NCBI RefSeq assembly: GCF_000723205.1
Contig: NZ_HG315671.1
Location: 3,422,001 to 3,486,000 of the forward strand
Reading direction: 5' to 3'
Source: Formosa agariphila KMM 3901
Lineage (GTDB): Bacteria > Bacteroidota > Bacteroidia > Flavobacteriales > Flavobacteriaceae
Length of the DNA stretch: 64,000 nt
Shown: positions 51,365 through 61,451 of the stretch, piece by piece
How the letters are laid out: each line of letters opens with the position of its first letter
How positions within the stretch are numbered: the first letter of the stretch is position 1
Translations under genes and position numbers: made by a program
The notes under the pieces: generated by a model
What the model saw: the letters and a program-made list of their open reading frames with translations, nothing else
Told to the model about the DNA's origin: nothing
Databases searched by the model: none

Positions 51365-52225
51365 TTACACCGTATCCATAAAGCTTTTTTCAACTTTATT
51401 AAACGTAATCATTCCTAATACCAATACAATAATCATAACGATAAAACTATAAGCCAAACCTATCCAACTAAAATTCCCGACACCTAAGAAAGCATATCGA
51501 AAGGTTTCAATTATTGAACTCATTGGGTTTGCCATTATAACGAGTTTCATTTTACCTTCTATAGAACTTGCGGGATATATAACTGGTGTAGCGTACATTC
51601 CTAATTGTATAATAAAACCCAATAGAAATGTAAAATCACGATATTTAGTAGTCAAAGATGTTATAATCAGTCCTAATCCTAAGGCTATTCCTGCGGTCAT
51701 TATAATTAATAGAGGTGTTAAGAGCATTAAAACATTTGGTTTTATTGGTGCGTCGGTAAAAATTAGAAAATATGCGAATACAACAATAAATAACATAAAT
51801 TGCACACCAAATGTTAATAATTTAGATATAACAACACTAACAGGGGAGATAATACGTGGAAAATAAACTTTACCAAAAACTCCTTTATTAGTAGCAAATG
51901 TATTCGAGGTCGTAGATAGAGCTGCTGCAAAATAATTCCATAATACAATTCCCGACAAATAAAATACAGCTTGCGGCATACCATCTGTACTCATTTTAGC
52001 AATACCACCAAATACAACCATAAACATAATTGTGGTTAAAATTGGCTGTATGAAAAACCATAATGGCCCAAAAATTGTTTGCTTATAAACTGCTACAAAG
52101 TCACGACGTACAAACAAAGTTAATAAATCGCGATAGCGCCAAACTTCTTTTAAATTAAAATCTAATAATTTAGATTTAGGATAAATCTCAATATCCCAAT
52201 CTTCTTTTTCTATTGTATTTTGCAT
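51365..52225 (-). CDS. wzm: Polysaccharide ABC exporter permease (Wzm-like)
   Basis: The 286-residue protein belongs to the ABC-2 family. The cytoplasmic N-terminal part holds WRYRDLLTLFVRRDFVAVYKQTIFG, and six membrane helices follow with MLLTPLLIIMTAGIALGLGL and PVIYPASSIEG near the end. It forms the membrane pore for the ATPase encoded next to it. The gap of 26 nt to the Wzt-like start supports a shared unit. This export route coexists with Wza/Wzc and a polymerase-like protein in one locus. Confidence 0.95.
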   Translation of the reverse strand: MQNTIEKEDWDIEIYPKSKLLDFNLKEVWRYRDLLTLFVRRDFVAVYKQTIFGPLWFFIQPILTTIMFMVVFGGIAKMSTDGMPQAVFYLSGIVLWNYFAAALSTTSNTFATNKGVFGKVYFPRIISPVSVVISKLLTFGVQFMLFIVVFAYFLIFTDAPIKPNVLMLLTPLLIIMTAGIALGLGLIITSLTTKYRDFTFLLGFIIQLGMYATPVIYPASSIEGKMKLVIMANPMSSIIETFRYAFLGVGNFSWIGLAYSFIVMIIVLVLGMITFNKVEKSFMDTV

Positions 52226-52231
52226 TTTTAA

Positions 52232-53254
52232 TTAATTATAATAAGTGTTATACCAATTTACAAAAGCTTCGACACCTTCTTTAACATTGGTTCTAGGCAT
52301 ATATTTATATTGATTTTGTAGAGCTTTAACATCTGCATAAGTTTGTTTTACATCTCCTGCCTGCATAGGAAGCATTTCTTTCTTTGCTTTCTTATTTAAA
52401 GCTTCTTCTATCGCGATAATATAATCTAGTAATTTAACAGGCTTACTATTGCCTATATTATACAATTTATATAATGAACTTCTATCTGAAGTCTCAGATA
52501 ATGTAGCAATTACTCCTGATACAATATCATCTATGAATGTAAAATCTCTAGATAATTCCCCATTATTAAAAACTTTGATTGGTCTATCATTAATTATGGC
52601 ATCTGTAAATAAGTGCATCGCCATATCTGGACGCCCCCAAGGGCCATAAACTGTGAAGAAGCGTAAACCTATAGTTTCAAAACCGTAAAGATGACTATAT
52701 GTATGAGCCATTAATTCATTAGCTTTTTTTGTGGCAGCATATAAACTAATCGGGTGATCTACATTAGCTGTTTCTTTAAATGGCACTTCGTCACTATTCC
52801 CATAAACACTTGAACTACTAGCGTACACTAGTCGCTTAATTTTATTTTGTCGACAACACTCTAAAATGTTTAAAAAACCTATTAAGTTACTATCAGCATA
52901 AGCATTTGGATTTTCTAAAGAGTAACGGACTCCTGCTTGCGCAGCTAAATTACAAACTATATCAATTGAATTAGACTCAAACAAACTTGGTAATGCTTCT
53001 CGATCTTCTAAATTCATTTTAATGAATTGCATACGCTCTCCAAAACTATTACTTAATGTAAGGTTCAATTCCTTTTCAGCTTGATTTCTCTGAATACCTA
53101 GTTCAGCTAACCGTGCATATTTTAGATCCACATCATAATAATCATTGATGTTATCAAGACCAATTACGCTATGCCCAAGCTCTAAAAGTTGCTTAGATAC
53201 ATGAAATCCTATGAAGCCTGCTGCTCCAGTTACTAAAATGGTTTTTGATTCCAT
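52232..53254 (-). CDS. UDP-glucuronate 4-epimerase-like SDR
   Basis: The 340-residue SDR enzyme has TGAAGFIGFH (9-18), the phrase GLDNINDYYDVDLKYARL that marks UDP-glucuronate epimerases, YASSSSVYGN, and the catalytic Y-x(3)-K in SLYAATKKANELMAH. It should convert UDP-glucuronate to UDP-galacturonate. The UDP-glucose dehydrogenase gene lies directly upstream (2 nt), so substrate and enzyme are made together. It predicts galacturonic acid in the polymer. The lack of acid-specific residues seen by eye leaves room for a GalE-like use. Confidence 0.9.
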   Translation of the reverse strand: MESKTILVTGAAGFIGFHVSKQLLELGHSVIGLDNINDYYDVDLKYARLAELGIQRNQAEKELNLTLSNSFGERMQFIKMNLEDREALPSLFESNSIDIVCNLAAQAGVRYSLENPNAYADSNLIGFLNILECCRQNKIKRLVYASSSSVYGNSDEVPFKETANVDHPISLYAATKKANELMAHTYSHLYGFETIGLRFFTVYGPWGRPDMAMHLFTDAIINDRPIKVFNNGELSRDFTFIDDIVSGVIATLSETSDRSSLYKLYNIGNSKPVKLLDYIIAIEEALNKKAKKEMLPMQAGDVKQTYADVKALQNQYKYMPRTNVKEGVEAFVNWYNTYYN

Positions 53255-53256
53255 AA

Positions 53257-54648
53257 TTATTGTCCGATTACATAAACTTGAAAACCTATTTGTTCTAAAG
53301 CAGGTTTGTCTAGTACACTACGACCATCAAAAACAAAAGCAGGTTTTTGCATGTTATCATATATTTTTTGCCAATCGTACCCTTTAAATTCATCCCATTC
53401 TGTTAATACAGCTATAGCATGAGCATCATTTAATGCTTCATAAGGATTTTTAACTACCGTTAAGCCTTTTTCGTTAGACGATGAATCTCTTGTTTGCAAA
53501 TAGTCTAAATCACCATACATTTGTTCCGCAGTAACTTTAGGATCATAAGCAACAATATTAGCTTGCTCGTCTAGTAAAATATCAGCGACATAAATAGCAG
53601 CAGACTCTCTAGTATCATTTGTGTCTTTTTTGAATGCCCAACCTAAGAATGCAATTTTCTTTCCTGATACGGTATTATATAACGTTTTCACCATATTTTT
53701 AGCAAAACGATGCTTTTGGTGATCATTCATTATAATGACTTGTTCCCAATAATCGGCAACGGCATCTAAGCCATAAGACTTAGCAATATATACCAAGTTT
53801 AAAATATCCTTTTGAAAACAAGAGCCTCCAAAACCAACTGAGGCTTTTAAGAATTTAGGACCGATACGACTATCTTTTCCAATGGCATTTGCAACTTCAT
53901 TAACATCTGCTCCTGTAACTTCACATAATTCAGATAACGAATTTATTGAAGACACACGTTGTGCTAAAAATGCATTAGCTGTTAATTTTGATAATTCAGA
54001 TGACCAAAGGTTCGTAGTAATTATATTTTCTCTTGCCACCCAACTTCCATAAACGTTGACTAAAGCATCTATAGCTTCTAAACCTTCTGGTGTTTGTTCT
54101 CCTCCAATAAGCACTCGATCTGGCGCCATCAAATCTTCAACAGCAGTTCCTTCGGCTAAAAATTCTGGATTTGATAAAATTTGAAAATTAACATCGTTAC
54201 CTGTGTTGTCTAAAATATTCTTAATTGCTTGAGCTGTACGAACCGGTAATGTAGATTTTTCAACTATAATTTTATCATTTGTAGATACCCTAGCAATTTG
54301 ACGTGCACATAATTCAATATATTTTAAATCTGCTGCCATTCCTTTTCCAACACCATAAGTTTTGGTTGGAGTATTAACAGAAATAAATATCATTTCGGCT
54401 TCATCGATAGCTTTATCTACCTCAGTTGAGAAGAACAAGTTTCTTCCACGAGCTTCTCCAACAACTTTATCTAGACCAGGTTCATAAATAGGTAAATTAT
54501 CTAAATTACTATCATTCCACGCAGCTATACGTTTTTCATTTAAATCAACTACAGTAACTTTAATTCCTGGGTTTTTTTGAGCGATTACCGCCATTGTAGG
54601 GCCTCCAACATACCCCGCACCGATACAACAAATGTTTTTAATTTTCAT
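53257..54648 (-). CDS. UDP-glucose 6-dehydrogenase
   Basis: The 463-residue enzyme begins [20 protein letters not shown], the NAD loop of the eukaryote-like class. [10 protein letters not shown] and the catalytic cysteine in [16 protein letters not shown] (about 272-287) follow, then [14 protein letters not shown] near the end. It oxidises UDP-glucose twice to UDP-glucuronate, which feeds the epimerase next to it and the UDP-xylose synthase at 28275. The larger size is that of the animal/plant-like UGDH group, common in Bacteroidota. Confidence 0.95.
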   Translation of the reverse strand: MKIKNICCIGAGYVGGPTMAVIAQKNPGIKVTVVDLNEKRIAAWNDSNLDNLPIYEPGLDKVVGEARGRNLFFSTEVDKAIDEAEMIFISVNTPTKTYGVGKGMAADLKYIELCARQIARVSTNDKIIVEKSTLPVRTAQAIKNILDNTGNDVNFQILSNPEFLAEGTAVEDLMAPDRVLIGGEQTPEGLEAIDALVNVYGSWVARENIITTNLWSSELSKLTANAFLAQRVSSINSLSELCEVTGADVNEVANAIGKDSRIGPKFLKASVGFGGSCFQKDILNLVYIAKSYGLDAVADYWEQVIIMNDHQKHRFAKNMVKTLYNTVSGKKIAFLGWAFKKDTNDTRESAAIYVADILLDEQANIVAYDPKVTAEQMYGDLDYLQTRDSSSNEKGLTVVKNPYEALNDAHAIAVLTEWDEFKGYDWQKIYDNMQKPAFVFDGRSVLDKPALEQIGFQVYVIGQ

Positions 54649-54654
54649 TCTAAT

Positions 54655-55620
54655 TTATTTAGATAATTTAACTTGTTTAAGAGAAGCATGATGTTCTAAA
54701 AACCAAGCATAAGTTTTTTTAATTCCTTGTAATAATTCTATTTCATATTTCCAACCTGCACCTTTTAGCTTAGAAACATCCATTAACTTTCTAGGTGTAC
54801 CGTCAGGTTTTTCTGAATCCCAAATAATATCGCCTTGATGTCCGATAACATTTTGAATTGTTTCTGCTAATTCTTTTATTGTAACATCTGTACCTGTACC
54901 GACATTATATAAATGTTCTGGAAGCTTGTTGTTTACAGCAAATACTACAGCTTGAGCCATATCATCTACATATAAAAATTCACGCATTGGCGTTCCACTT
55001 CCCCATAAGGTAACGGGTGTGTTTCCATTCTCTTTCGCCTCGTGAAACTTACGAAGCATAGCTGGTAAAACATGTGAAGTATTTAAATCAAAATTATCGA
55101 AAGAGCCATATAAATTTGTTGGCATTAAGCTTACAAAATCTTTATTATATTGCTTTCTAATAGCTTCACAAGCTTTAACACCTGTAATCTTAGCAATGGC
55201 ATACCATTCGTTTGTAGGCTCCAAACTGTCTGTTAACAAACAGTCCTCTTTTAATGGTTGTGGCGCTAATTTTGGATAAATACATGAACTTCCTAAAAAG
55301 ATAAACTTCTCTACATTTTGTTTATGAGCCGTATCAATTAAATTATTTTGAATTTGTAAATTCTCCATTAAAAATTGATAAGGAAACTCGCTATTTGCTA
55401 AAATTCCTCCAACACGTGCTGCAGCATCTATAATAACATTTGGATGTTCTGAAGCTATAAATTCTGAAACAGCATCTTGGTTACGTAAATCTAATTCTGA
55501 ACTCGTCTTTCCTATTAAATTTGTATAACCATCTGCTTCTAAAGCTCGCCATACAGCTGAACCCACCATACCACGATGGCCTGCAATGTATATTTTGGAT
55601 TGTTTATGTATACTATTCAT
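54655..55620 (-). CDS. fcl: GDP-L-fucose synthase
   Basis: The 321-residue SDR enzyme begins with GHRGMVGSAVWRALE, has FLGSSCIYPKLAPQP (about 107-121, with the conserved cysteine) and NEWYAIAKITGVKAC with the catalytic Y-x(3)-K, plus PTNLYG. It performs the epimerisation and reduction of GDP-4-keto-6-deoxymannose to GDP-L-fucose. The partner GDP-mannose dehydratase is encoded 15 nt upstream. Both together predict L-fucose in the polymer. Confidence 0.96.
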   Translation of the reverse strand: MNSIHKQSKIYIAGHRGMVGSAVWRALEADGYTNLIGKTSSELDLRNQDAVSEFIASEHPNVIIDAAARVGGILANSEFPYQFLMENLQIQNNLIDTAHKQNVEKFIFLGSSCIYPKLAPQPLKEDCLLTDSLEPTNEWYAIAKITGVKACEAIRKQYNKDFVSLMPTNLYGSFDNFDLNTSHVLPAMLRKFHEAKENGNTPVTLWGSGTPMREFLYVDDMAQAVVFAVNNKLPEHLYNVGTGTDVTIKELAETIQNVIGHQGDIIWDSEKPDGTPRKLMDVSKLKGAGWKYEIELLQGIKKTYAWFLEHHASLKQVKLSK

Positions 55621-55635
55621 TTTACAGTTTTAAGC

Positions 55636-56754
55636 CTATTCGAAATAATTTAAAGTATCATATCCGTTCTCTTTCAAAAACTGATCTTTTTGCATCAACT
55701 TGATATCACTTTGCATCATATCTTTTACTAAATCTTGTAAATCGTATTTCGGAATCCAACCTAATTTATTGTTTGCTTTTGAAGCATCTCCGATAAGCAA
55801 TTCAACTTCAGTTGGTCTAAAATATTTAGGATCTACAGCCAACACTTCTTTTCCTTTTTCTAATTGAAAATCTGGATTTTCGCACGCAAGAACATAGGCT
55901 TTTTCTTCAACGCCTTCGCCTTTAAACTCTAAAGTAATTCCTAATTCAGCAAATGCCATTCTTACAAATTCTCTAACACGAGTTGTTTTTCCAGTAGCAA
56001 TAACCCAATCTTCGGCTTCTTCAGCTTGAAGAATCATCCACATCATACGAACATAATCTTTCGCATGTCCCCAGTCACGTTCTGCATCCAAATTTCCTAA
56101 GAAAAATTTATCTTGAAGTCCTAAAGCAATTCTGGAAACGGCTCTTGTAATTTTACGTGTTACAAACGTTTCCCCACGAATTGGTGATTCATGATTGAAT
56201 AAAATTCCGTTACAAGCATACATATTATAAGCTTCACGGTAATTTACGGTAATCCAATATGCATACATTTTTGCAACCGCATACGGACTACGCGGATAAA
56301 AAGGCGTAGTTTCCGATTGTGGTACTTCTTGTACTTTACCATACAATTCTGAAGTAGATGCTTGATAAATTCTTGTTTTCTTTTCTATACCTAATAAACG
56401 CACAGCATCTAATATACGTAACGTCCCTAATCCATCTGCATTTCCAGTATACTCAGGAATTTCGAAAGACACATGTACGTGGCTCATCGCTGCAAGATTG
56501 TAAATTTCGTCTGGTTGAATTTCTTTTATTAAACGAATTAAATTTGTACTATCGGTCATATCGCCATAGTGCAAAAAGAAATTACGGTTATCGATATGTG
56601 GATCTTGATATAAATGATCGATTCGATCTGTATTAAAAAGTGAAGATCGACGTTTTAAACCGTGAACTTCATATCCTTTTTTTAATAAAAATTCACTCAA
56701 ATAGGCACCATCTTGGCCCGTTACACCTGTAATTAAAGCTACTTTATTGCTCAT
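55636..56754 (-). CDS. gmd: GDP-mannose 4,6-dehydratase
   Basis: The 372-residue SDR enzyme has [16 protein letters not shown] near the start (NADP loop), [36 protein letters not shown], and [12 protein letters not shown] with the catalytic Y-x(3)-[15 protein letters not shown] is also fully conserved. It makes GDP-4-keto-6-deoxy-D-mannose, the substrate of the following fucose synthase. The length is that of the family. Confidence 0.97.
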   Translation of the reverse strand: MSNKVALITGVTGQDGAYLSEFLLKKGYEVHGLKRRSSLFNTDRIDHLYQDPHIDNRNFFLHYGDMTDSTNLIRLIKEIQPDEIYNLAAMSHVHVSFEIPEYTGNADGLGTLRILDAVRLLGIEKKTRIYQASTSELYGKVQEVPQSETTPFYPRSPYAVAKMYAYWITVNYREAYNMYACNGILFNHESPIRGETFVTRKITRAVSRIALGLQDKFFLGNLDAERDWGHAKDYVRMMWMILQAEEAEDWVIATGKTTRVREFVRMAFAELGITLEFKGEGVEEKAYVLACENPDFQLEKGKEVLAVDPKYFRPTEVELLIGDASKANNKLGWIPKYDLQDLVKDMMQSDIKLMQKDQFLKENGYDTLNYFE

Positions 56755-56776
56755 TATGTTTTTACTTTATTTTTTT

Positions 56777-57775
56777 CTATAAATTCTTCCAATACCAAGC
56801 TACTGCCTCTTCAATACCTTTCTCGATAGTATGCGTTGGTTGGTATTCTAATTTTGTCTTTGCTTTTTCAATACTAGCTAATGAATGTGGAATATCTCCT
56901 AAACGATTTGGTCCATGTTTGATATTTACTTTTGCTATTTCAACATCAAACTTAGACAAGTATTTTTTTAAATAATTTGTTAATTCTAATAATGTAGTAC
57001 GATCTCCTACAGCTGTATTATACACCTCGTTCAGAGCTTCTTCATTAGTAGTTGTAATGGCTAGCAGATTCATTTGCAATACATTATCTATGTAAGTAAA
57101 ATCGCGTGAATAAGAACCATCGCCATTAATTAATGGACTCTCATGTTTCATAAACTGTTTTACAAATAAAGGAATAACTGCCGCGTAAGCTCCGTTAGGG
57201 TCTTGACGACGACCAAATACATTGAAATAACGTAAACCAACAGTATTCAACCCATAAGTTGAGTTAAAAATATCTGCATATAATTCGTTAACATACTTAG
57301 TGATTGCATATGGAGACAATGGTTTCCCTATTATATGTTCTACTTTTGGTAATCCTTCAGAATCTCCATAAGTGGAACTACTCGCTGCATATACAAAACG
57401 TTTCACTTTTGCATCGCGTGAAGCTACTAACATATTTAGAAAGCCATTTACATTAACTTCGTTTGAAGTAATTGGATCTACAATTGACCTTGGTACCGAC
57501 CCTAAAGCTGCCTGATGCAACACAAAGTCTACACCTTGACAAGCCTTATGACAAATCTCTAAATCACGAATATCGCCTTCTATTAACGTAAACTGATTAT
57601 TTGCCAAATAAGATTCAATATTATGTTTATGTCCGGTTGAAAAATTATCTAAACAAATTACATTTGCTTTGTTTTCTAATAAAACCTCTACTAAATTTGA
57701 ACCTATAAAGCCTGCTCCACCTGTTACTAAAACCGTTTTATTTTGTAAACTAGGTTTATTCAATTCTGCTATCAT
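56777..57775 (-). CDS. UDP-N-acetylhexosamine 4-epimerase-like SDR (WbpP/TviC type)
   Basis: The 332-residue SDR enzyme has TGGAGFIGSNLVE, GDIRDLEICHKAC, HQAALGSVPRSIVDPI (a WbpP-type phrase), SSSTYGDSEGLPK and the Y-x(3)-K in SPYAITKYVNELYA. RDFTYIDNVLQMNLLA is also typical. It should interconvert UDP-GlcNAc and UDP-GalNAc or their uronic forms. The gene directly upstream makes a UDP-HexNAc uronate, as in the Vi antigen pair TviB/TviC. The ATG at 57775 was preferred to an in-frame TTG at 57790. Confidence 0.92.
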   Translation of the reverse strand: MIAELNKPSLQNKTVLVTGGAGFIGSNLVEVLLENKANVICLDNFSTGHKHNIESYLANNQFTLIEGDIRDLEICHKACQGVDFVLHQAALGSVPRSIVDPITSNEVNVNGFLNMLVASRDAKVKRFVYAASSSTYGDSEGLPKVEHIIGKPLSPYAITKYVNELYADIFNSTYGLNTVGLRYFNVFGRRQDPNGAYAAVIPLFVKQFMKHESPLINGDGSYSRDFTYIDNVLQMNLLAITTTNEEALNEVYNTAVGDRTTLLELTNYLKKYLSKFDVEIAKVNIKHGPNRLGDIPHSLASIEKAKTKLEYQPTHTIEKGIEEAVAWYWKNL

Positions 57776-57798
57776 AATTATTTTTTTCAAGATTCCAA

Positions 57799-59091
57799 TT
57801 ACAAACGTTTATTAACTATCTCATTAGGGAGGATGCCTTTTACGTCATAAACAATTGCGTTAGTAGCTTTAAGTTTAGCTATATCTAACTTTAAAAATTC
57901 CTTATGGGAAACAGCTAGAATAATGCTATCATATGTATTTCCTTCAATATTAGTAACTAAATCTATACCAAATTCATGTTTAACTTCTGCAACATTAGCC
58001 CAAGGATCATAAACATCTACATCCATATGATATCCTTTTAAACTATGATAAATATCAATAGCTCTTGTATTTCTAATATCTGGACAATTTTCTTTAAAAG
58101 TAATCCCTAATAACAATGCTTTAGACCCTTTAATACATTGTCCCTGCCCAATCATTTCCTTTACTATTTCCTGAGATACATATTCTCCCATACTGTCATT
58201 TAAACGACGACCTGCTAAAATAATTTCCGGATGATATCCTGCTTCTTGTGCCTTTTGCGCTAGATAATATGGATCAACACCTATACAGTGTCCTCCTACA
58301 AGTCCTGGTTTAAATGGTAAGAAATTCCATTTTGTACCTGCAGCTTCTAAAACGTCATGAGTATTAATATCTAATAAATTGAATATTTTTGCCAACTCAT
58401 TTACAAATGCAATATTAATATCACGTTGACTATTTTCAATAACTTTTGCTGCTTCTGCAACTTTTATAGAAGTTGCTTTAAATGTACCTGCTGTAATTAC
58501 CGAGTTGTATAATTGATCTACTACTTCTGCAATTTCAGGAGTTGAACCCGAAGTTACTTTTAATATTTTAGCAACAGTATGCTCTTTATCCCCTGGATTA
58601 ATACGTTCTGGTGAATACCCTGCAAAGAAATCTTCATTGAATTTTAAACCACTTTGAGCTTCTAACACAGGAACACATTCATCCTCTGTAACACCTGGAT
58701 ATACTGTAGATTCGTAAATTACAATATCACCTCTCTTTAAAACCTTACCAACAACTTCAGACGCCTTTATTAAAGGTGTTAATACGGGACGATTATTTTT
58801 ATCTGTTGGAGTTGGAACCGTTACGATAAATATGTTTGCCGACTTTAAATGTGAGACATCGGTAGTTGGCAATAAACCTATAGCATTAGATTTTAATCCA
58901 CTTTCATCTTGAAGCACCTTTTTTAAATTTTCAGAACTCACTTCTAAAGTGTGGTCTTCTCCTTTATTAAGTTCTGCAACACGATTGGTATTAATATCAA
59001 AACCAATAGTATTATACTTTTTAGCAAATTCTACAGCTAGAGGCAATCCTACATAGCCTAAACCAATGATTGCAATGGTATTGTTAGTCAT
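57799..59091 (-). CDS. UDP-N-acetylhexosamine 6-dehydrogenase (WbpO/TviB type)
   Basis: The 430-residue enzyme begins IAIIGLGYVGLPLAVEFAKK, has VIYESTVYPGVTEDECVPV and the catalytic cysteine in GLVGGHCIGVDPYYLAQKA (about 259-277). This GGHCIGVDPYYL form separates the HexNAc dehydrogenases from UDP-glucose dehydrogenase. It should oxidise UDP-GlcNAc or UDP-GalNAc to the uronate. It is the first gene of the long - strand locus, after a leader of about 340 nt. The exact epimer is uncertain. Confidence 0.94.
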   Translation of the reverse strand: MTNNTIAIIGLGYVGLPLAVEFAKKYNTIGFDINTNRVAELNKGEDHTLEVSSENLKKVLQDESGLKSNAIGLLPTTDVSHLKSANIFIVTVPTPTDKNNRPVLTPLIKASEVVGKVLKRGDIVIYESTVYPGVTEDECVPVLEAQSGLKFNEDFFAGYSPERINPGDKEHTVAKILKVTSGSTPEIAEVVDQLYNSVITAGTFKATSIKVAEAAKVIENSQRDINIAFVNELAKIFNLLDINTHDVLEAAGTKWNFLPFKPGLVGGHCIGVDPYYLAQKAQEAGYHPEIILAGRRLNDSMGEYVSQEIVKEMIGQGQCIKGSKALLLGITFKENCPDIRNTRAIDIYHSLKGYHMDVDVYDPWANVAEVKHEFGIDLVTNIEGNTYDSIILAVSHKEFLKLDIAKLKATNAIVYDVKGILPNEIVNKRL

Positions 59092-59576
59092 ATTTTTTAC
59101 AAGATTTAAACATAAATTTTTTCTAAAAATAATTCAAAATTTATCAACATTTAATATCTCACCACAGCTATACTGCAGCGCCCCTAAATAAAAGTTATTT
59201 CAATTATTTCATATATTTTATTGAATTTGTAATTAAACTACAAAATCTCTCTTTTTTTTAAGCACCATATTATTTGTAGCCTATGATATTTTCAATTCAT
59301 TTTAAAACATCAACTTAATCACCTTTTATAACAATGTTTTATCTGTTTCAAAGTAAAAATCGAACACCTTACGCTATAAAAAAAACTTTGTTTCACTCCT
59401 GATTCAAAAGTCTCTCCAAAACCATAAACGGCAACAAAGGTACAAATACTTTTTTCTTTCTATCATTCTAAAATCCAAATCTATATTTTAACTAGATAAC
59501 AAGTTTTAACCTACATCTATTTGATTTTCTTGAACTTTTTTTTGTTTCCACACCTTGACATAACACCATGTATTCT
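59092..59576. other. Leader and promoter region of the capsule locus
   Basis: The 485-bp gap has no convincing coding frame. On the - strand it contains a TAnnTTTG box near 59435 and then about 340 nt before the first start codon. T-rich and A-rich runs are frequent. Long leaders of capsule operons in other bacteria carry antitermination signals (ops/JUMPstart or UpxY-type). No ops element was recognised here. Confidence 0.6.
59435..59442 (-). promoter_or_regulatory. Candidate capsule-locus promoter -7 box (TACCTTTG)
   Basis: On the - strand TACCTTTG followed by TTGC fits TAnnTTTG. The transcript would start near 59428 and carry a leader of about 337 nt before the start at 59091. The -33 element is not clear. 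Confidence 0.55.
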
Positions 59577-60095
59577 TTACTGCTCTATAAGTTCATCATA
59601 AATAACGAAACCATCTTTACGCTGATAACTATCTGTAAAAGTAAAATTAACCTTCCTTTTTATTTCAGATTCAATTTTACCTGCCATTTGATTAATATAC
59701 ACAGTATTTAATTCTTTTCCTTCTACCACAACATCAATAAGACCTGAATCTAACCCTTCTGCATAATCACCTATAACAATTACACGAGACACATGTCCCA
59801 TACGAGATAATACTGTTTGAACAATAGTATCTAACCCCACGTATTTACGAACCATATTTTGTAATGGTTGATAAAGCGGATGATTTGTATTTGCTTTGTA
59901 AGTAACTTTATTTTGCTCTTTCTCTTTCCCGAGATAGCCTGCCGAAGATAATTGATTTAATTCTTTTCTTACAGAATTTGTAGATTCATTAAACTCCAAT
60001 GCTAAACCACGTAAATAACCACTGTTATTTGAGTTGAGAAACAACTTAACTAGAATGCGAATTCTTGTTTTTGAGGTTATTAGTGATTCTAACAT
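59577..60095 (-). CDS. Winged-helix regulator next to the capsule locus
   Basis: The 172-residue protein begins MLESLITSKTRIRILVKLFL, an ArsR/MarR-like winged helix, with recognition part ALEFNESTNSVRKELNQL and wing YLGKEKEQNKVTYKAN. A second half (VSRVIVIGDYAEGLDSG, IDVVVEG) looks like a nucleotidyltransferase-type or ligand fold, with GDYAEG in place of the usual GSxxxG. The ATG at 60095 lies 20 nt from a TAnnTTTG box, which decides against an in-frame TTG at 60155. Such genes often stand at the head of flavobacterial polysaccharide loci and may sense a nucleotide sugar. Confidence 0.78.
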   Translation of the reverse strand: MLESLITSKTRIRILVKLFLNSNNSGYLRGLALEFNESTNSVRKELNQLSSAGYLGKEKEQNKVTYKANTNHPLYQPLQNMVRKYVGLDTIVQTVLSRMGHVSRVIVIGDYAEGLDSGLIDVVVEGKELNTVYINQMAGKIESEIKRKVNFTFTDSYQRKDGFVIYDELIEQ

Positions 60096-60115
60096 AAGGC
60101 TTTTAAAACGAGTAA

Positions 60116-60123
60116 CAAAACTA
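60116..60123 (-). promoter_or_regulatory. Candidate -7 box of the winged-helix gene (TAGTTTTG)
   Basis: TAGTTTTG on the - strand fits TAnnTTTG and lies 20 nt before the ATG at 60095, which gives a short leader and supports that start. Confidence 0.5.
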
Positions 60124-60290
60124 CTCCTTTTTATTAATATCAAAAACAATTTCAATAAAGATTTTAACGAAAACGTTGTAAACCATAATAATTAACAATG
60201 TGTTCATATTAAAACAATTATACAGAATTACAGTATATGTTTAATAGGTGATTTGAGTAGACTTTTAAAACACATCTTGAATTACACGTT

Positions 60291-61145
60291 TCAATATCCT
60301 TTAAAATCGAAATTCAACATTTGTCTAGTTTTAGCATAAATTTGAGGAAACTGTAAACGAAATTCTTTCGGATCCCCTATAAAATGCTCCATTATTACAG
60401 CCAAAAATTCAAATTGATTTACAAATGCATATTCTCTAAAAAAACGAGAATCTAACAATCGCTGTCTTAACAATTCATCTTTACTTAACAGCGCGGTTAA
60501 CTCTTCAAAACTATCTGTAAAAATACTAGAACTCACATCTCCTTCTTTCAAACTATTTAAATGTATAGCATGAGTGAATTCATGTATACCTAAACTCTTA
60601 TTGTGCTTCGAAGCATTAAAACCTTTATTAAAATCTGCCCAAGATACAACCAAAGCTTTCATTCTAGGGTTCATTTCACCTTTATGATAGGCCTTGTTGG
60701 TTGTAGAATAAAATTTATCCGGATATATAAAAATATTATCTATTAAACCTATAAAAAAGTCACGAAAACCAAAAGTCAGAATAACAGCATGTGCAGAAAT
60801 CAGTAATTTCATTTCATTAGTCACTTCTAAACCTCCTCTTCCTATAAATTGTTTGTCTTTAATAAAAGCAATAACGCGATGATTAAAATGTAAGCGCTGA
60901 TTAGTGTTTAAACTCCGATAAAAGTCGAATTTCTCATATAACAGATTCACGTCTCTTTGCTCCATTTTGTTTAACGACATGTAAAAATGTACAAACATTG
61001 GTTTCTTAAACCGAATTACATACACCATTTCTATCATTAAAAAAGAATAATACACAATAATAAAAAAAAGAAAAGAGAAGAATACACCCAAAATAATAGA
61101 ATTAGGTATATTTATTTGCTGAATAAAAGCGGGAGAGATATTCAT
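60291..61145 (-). CDS. mtfA: MtfA-like zinc metallopeptidase (M90)
   Basis: The 284-residue protein begins with one membrane helix (IILGVFFSFLFFIIVYYSFL), then a soluble M90 domain with the zinc motif HEFTHAIH and the downstream glutamates of SFEELTALL. NQFEFLAVIMEHFI near the end is also conserved. E. coli MtfA binds the regulator Mlc and cuts peptides in the cytoplasm. The membrane anchor is a feature of flavobacterial members. The ATG at 61145 has the better A-rich leader; an ATG at 61175 would add ten residues. Confidence 0.88.
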   Translation of the reverse strand: MNISPAFIQQINIPNSIILGVFFSFLFFIIVYYSFLMIEMVYVIRFKKPMFVHFYMSLNKMEQRDVNLLYEKFDFYRSLNTNQRLHFNHRVIAFIKDKQFIGRGGLEVTNEMKLLISAHAVILTFGFRDFFIGLIDNIFIYPDKFYSTTNKAYHKGEMNPRMKALVVSWADFNKGFNASKHNKSLGIHEFTHAIHLNSLKEGDVSSSIFTDSFEELTALLSKDELLRQRLLDSRFFREYAFVNQFEFLAVIMEHFIGDPKEFRLQFPQIYAKTRQMLNFDFKGY

Positions 61146-61362
61146 GTTTTTTTTAGTATAAATTAATAGACGCATAATAATTTAAGTATAAAAAACTGAC
61201 TATCTGAGCATTCAACTCATTATTAGACAACATCCATCATTAAATCGGCAAATAACCTCATGATAAAATAATAATTTTCATCCTTAAACCCTTAAATTCA
61301 ATAATTTTAGCAAAAACAAACAAAGTTTAATACTATTGTAAAACACAGTGTATATTTTTAAT

Positions 61363-61370
61363 TATATTTG
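61363..61370 (+). promoter_or_regulatory. Candidate promoter -7 box (TATATTTG)
   Basis: TATATTTGC fits the consensus, and a TTG lies at 61336-61338, 24 nt upstream, slightly wider than usual. It serves the type IX cargo gene. Confidence 0.6.
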
Positions 61371-61451
61371 CGCTTCAAAAACTATCTTTTAAATTTAGTT
61401 TAAAACACTTACTTTATGTGAGTTGCTATGAATCAAAAAAAAAGTAATACT

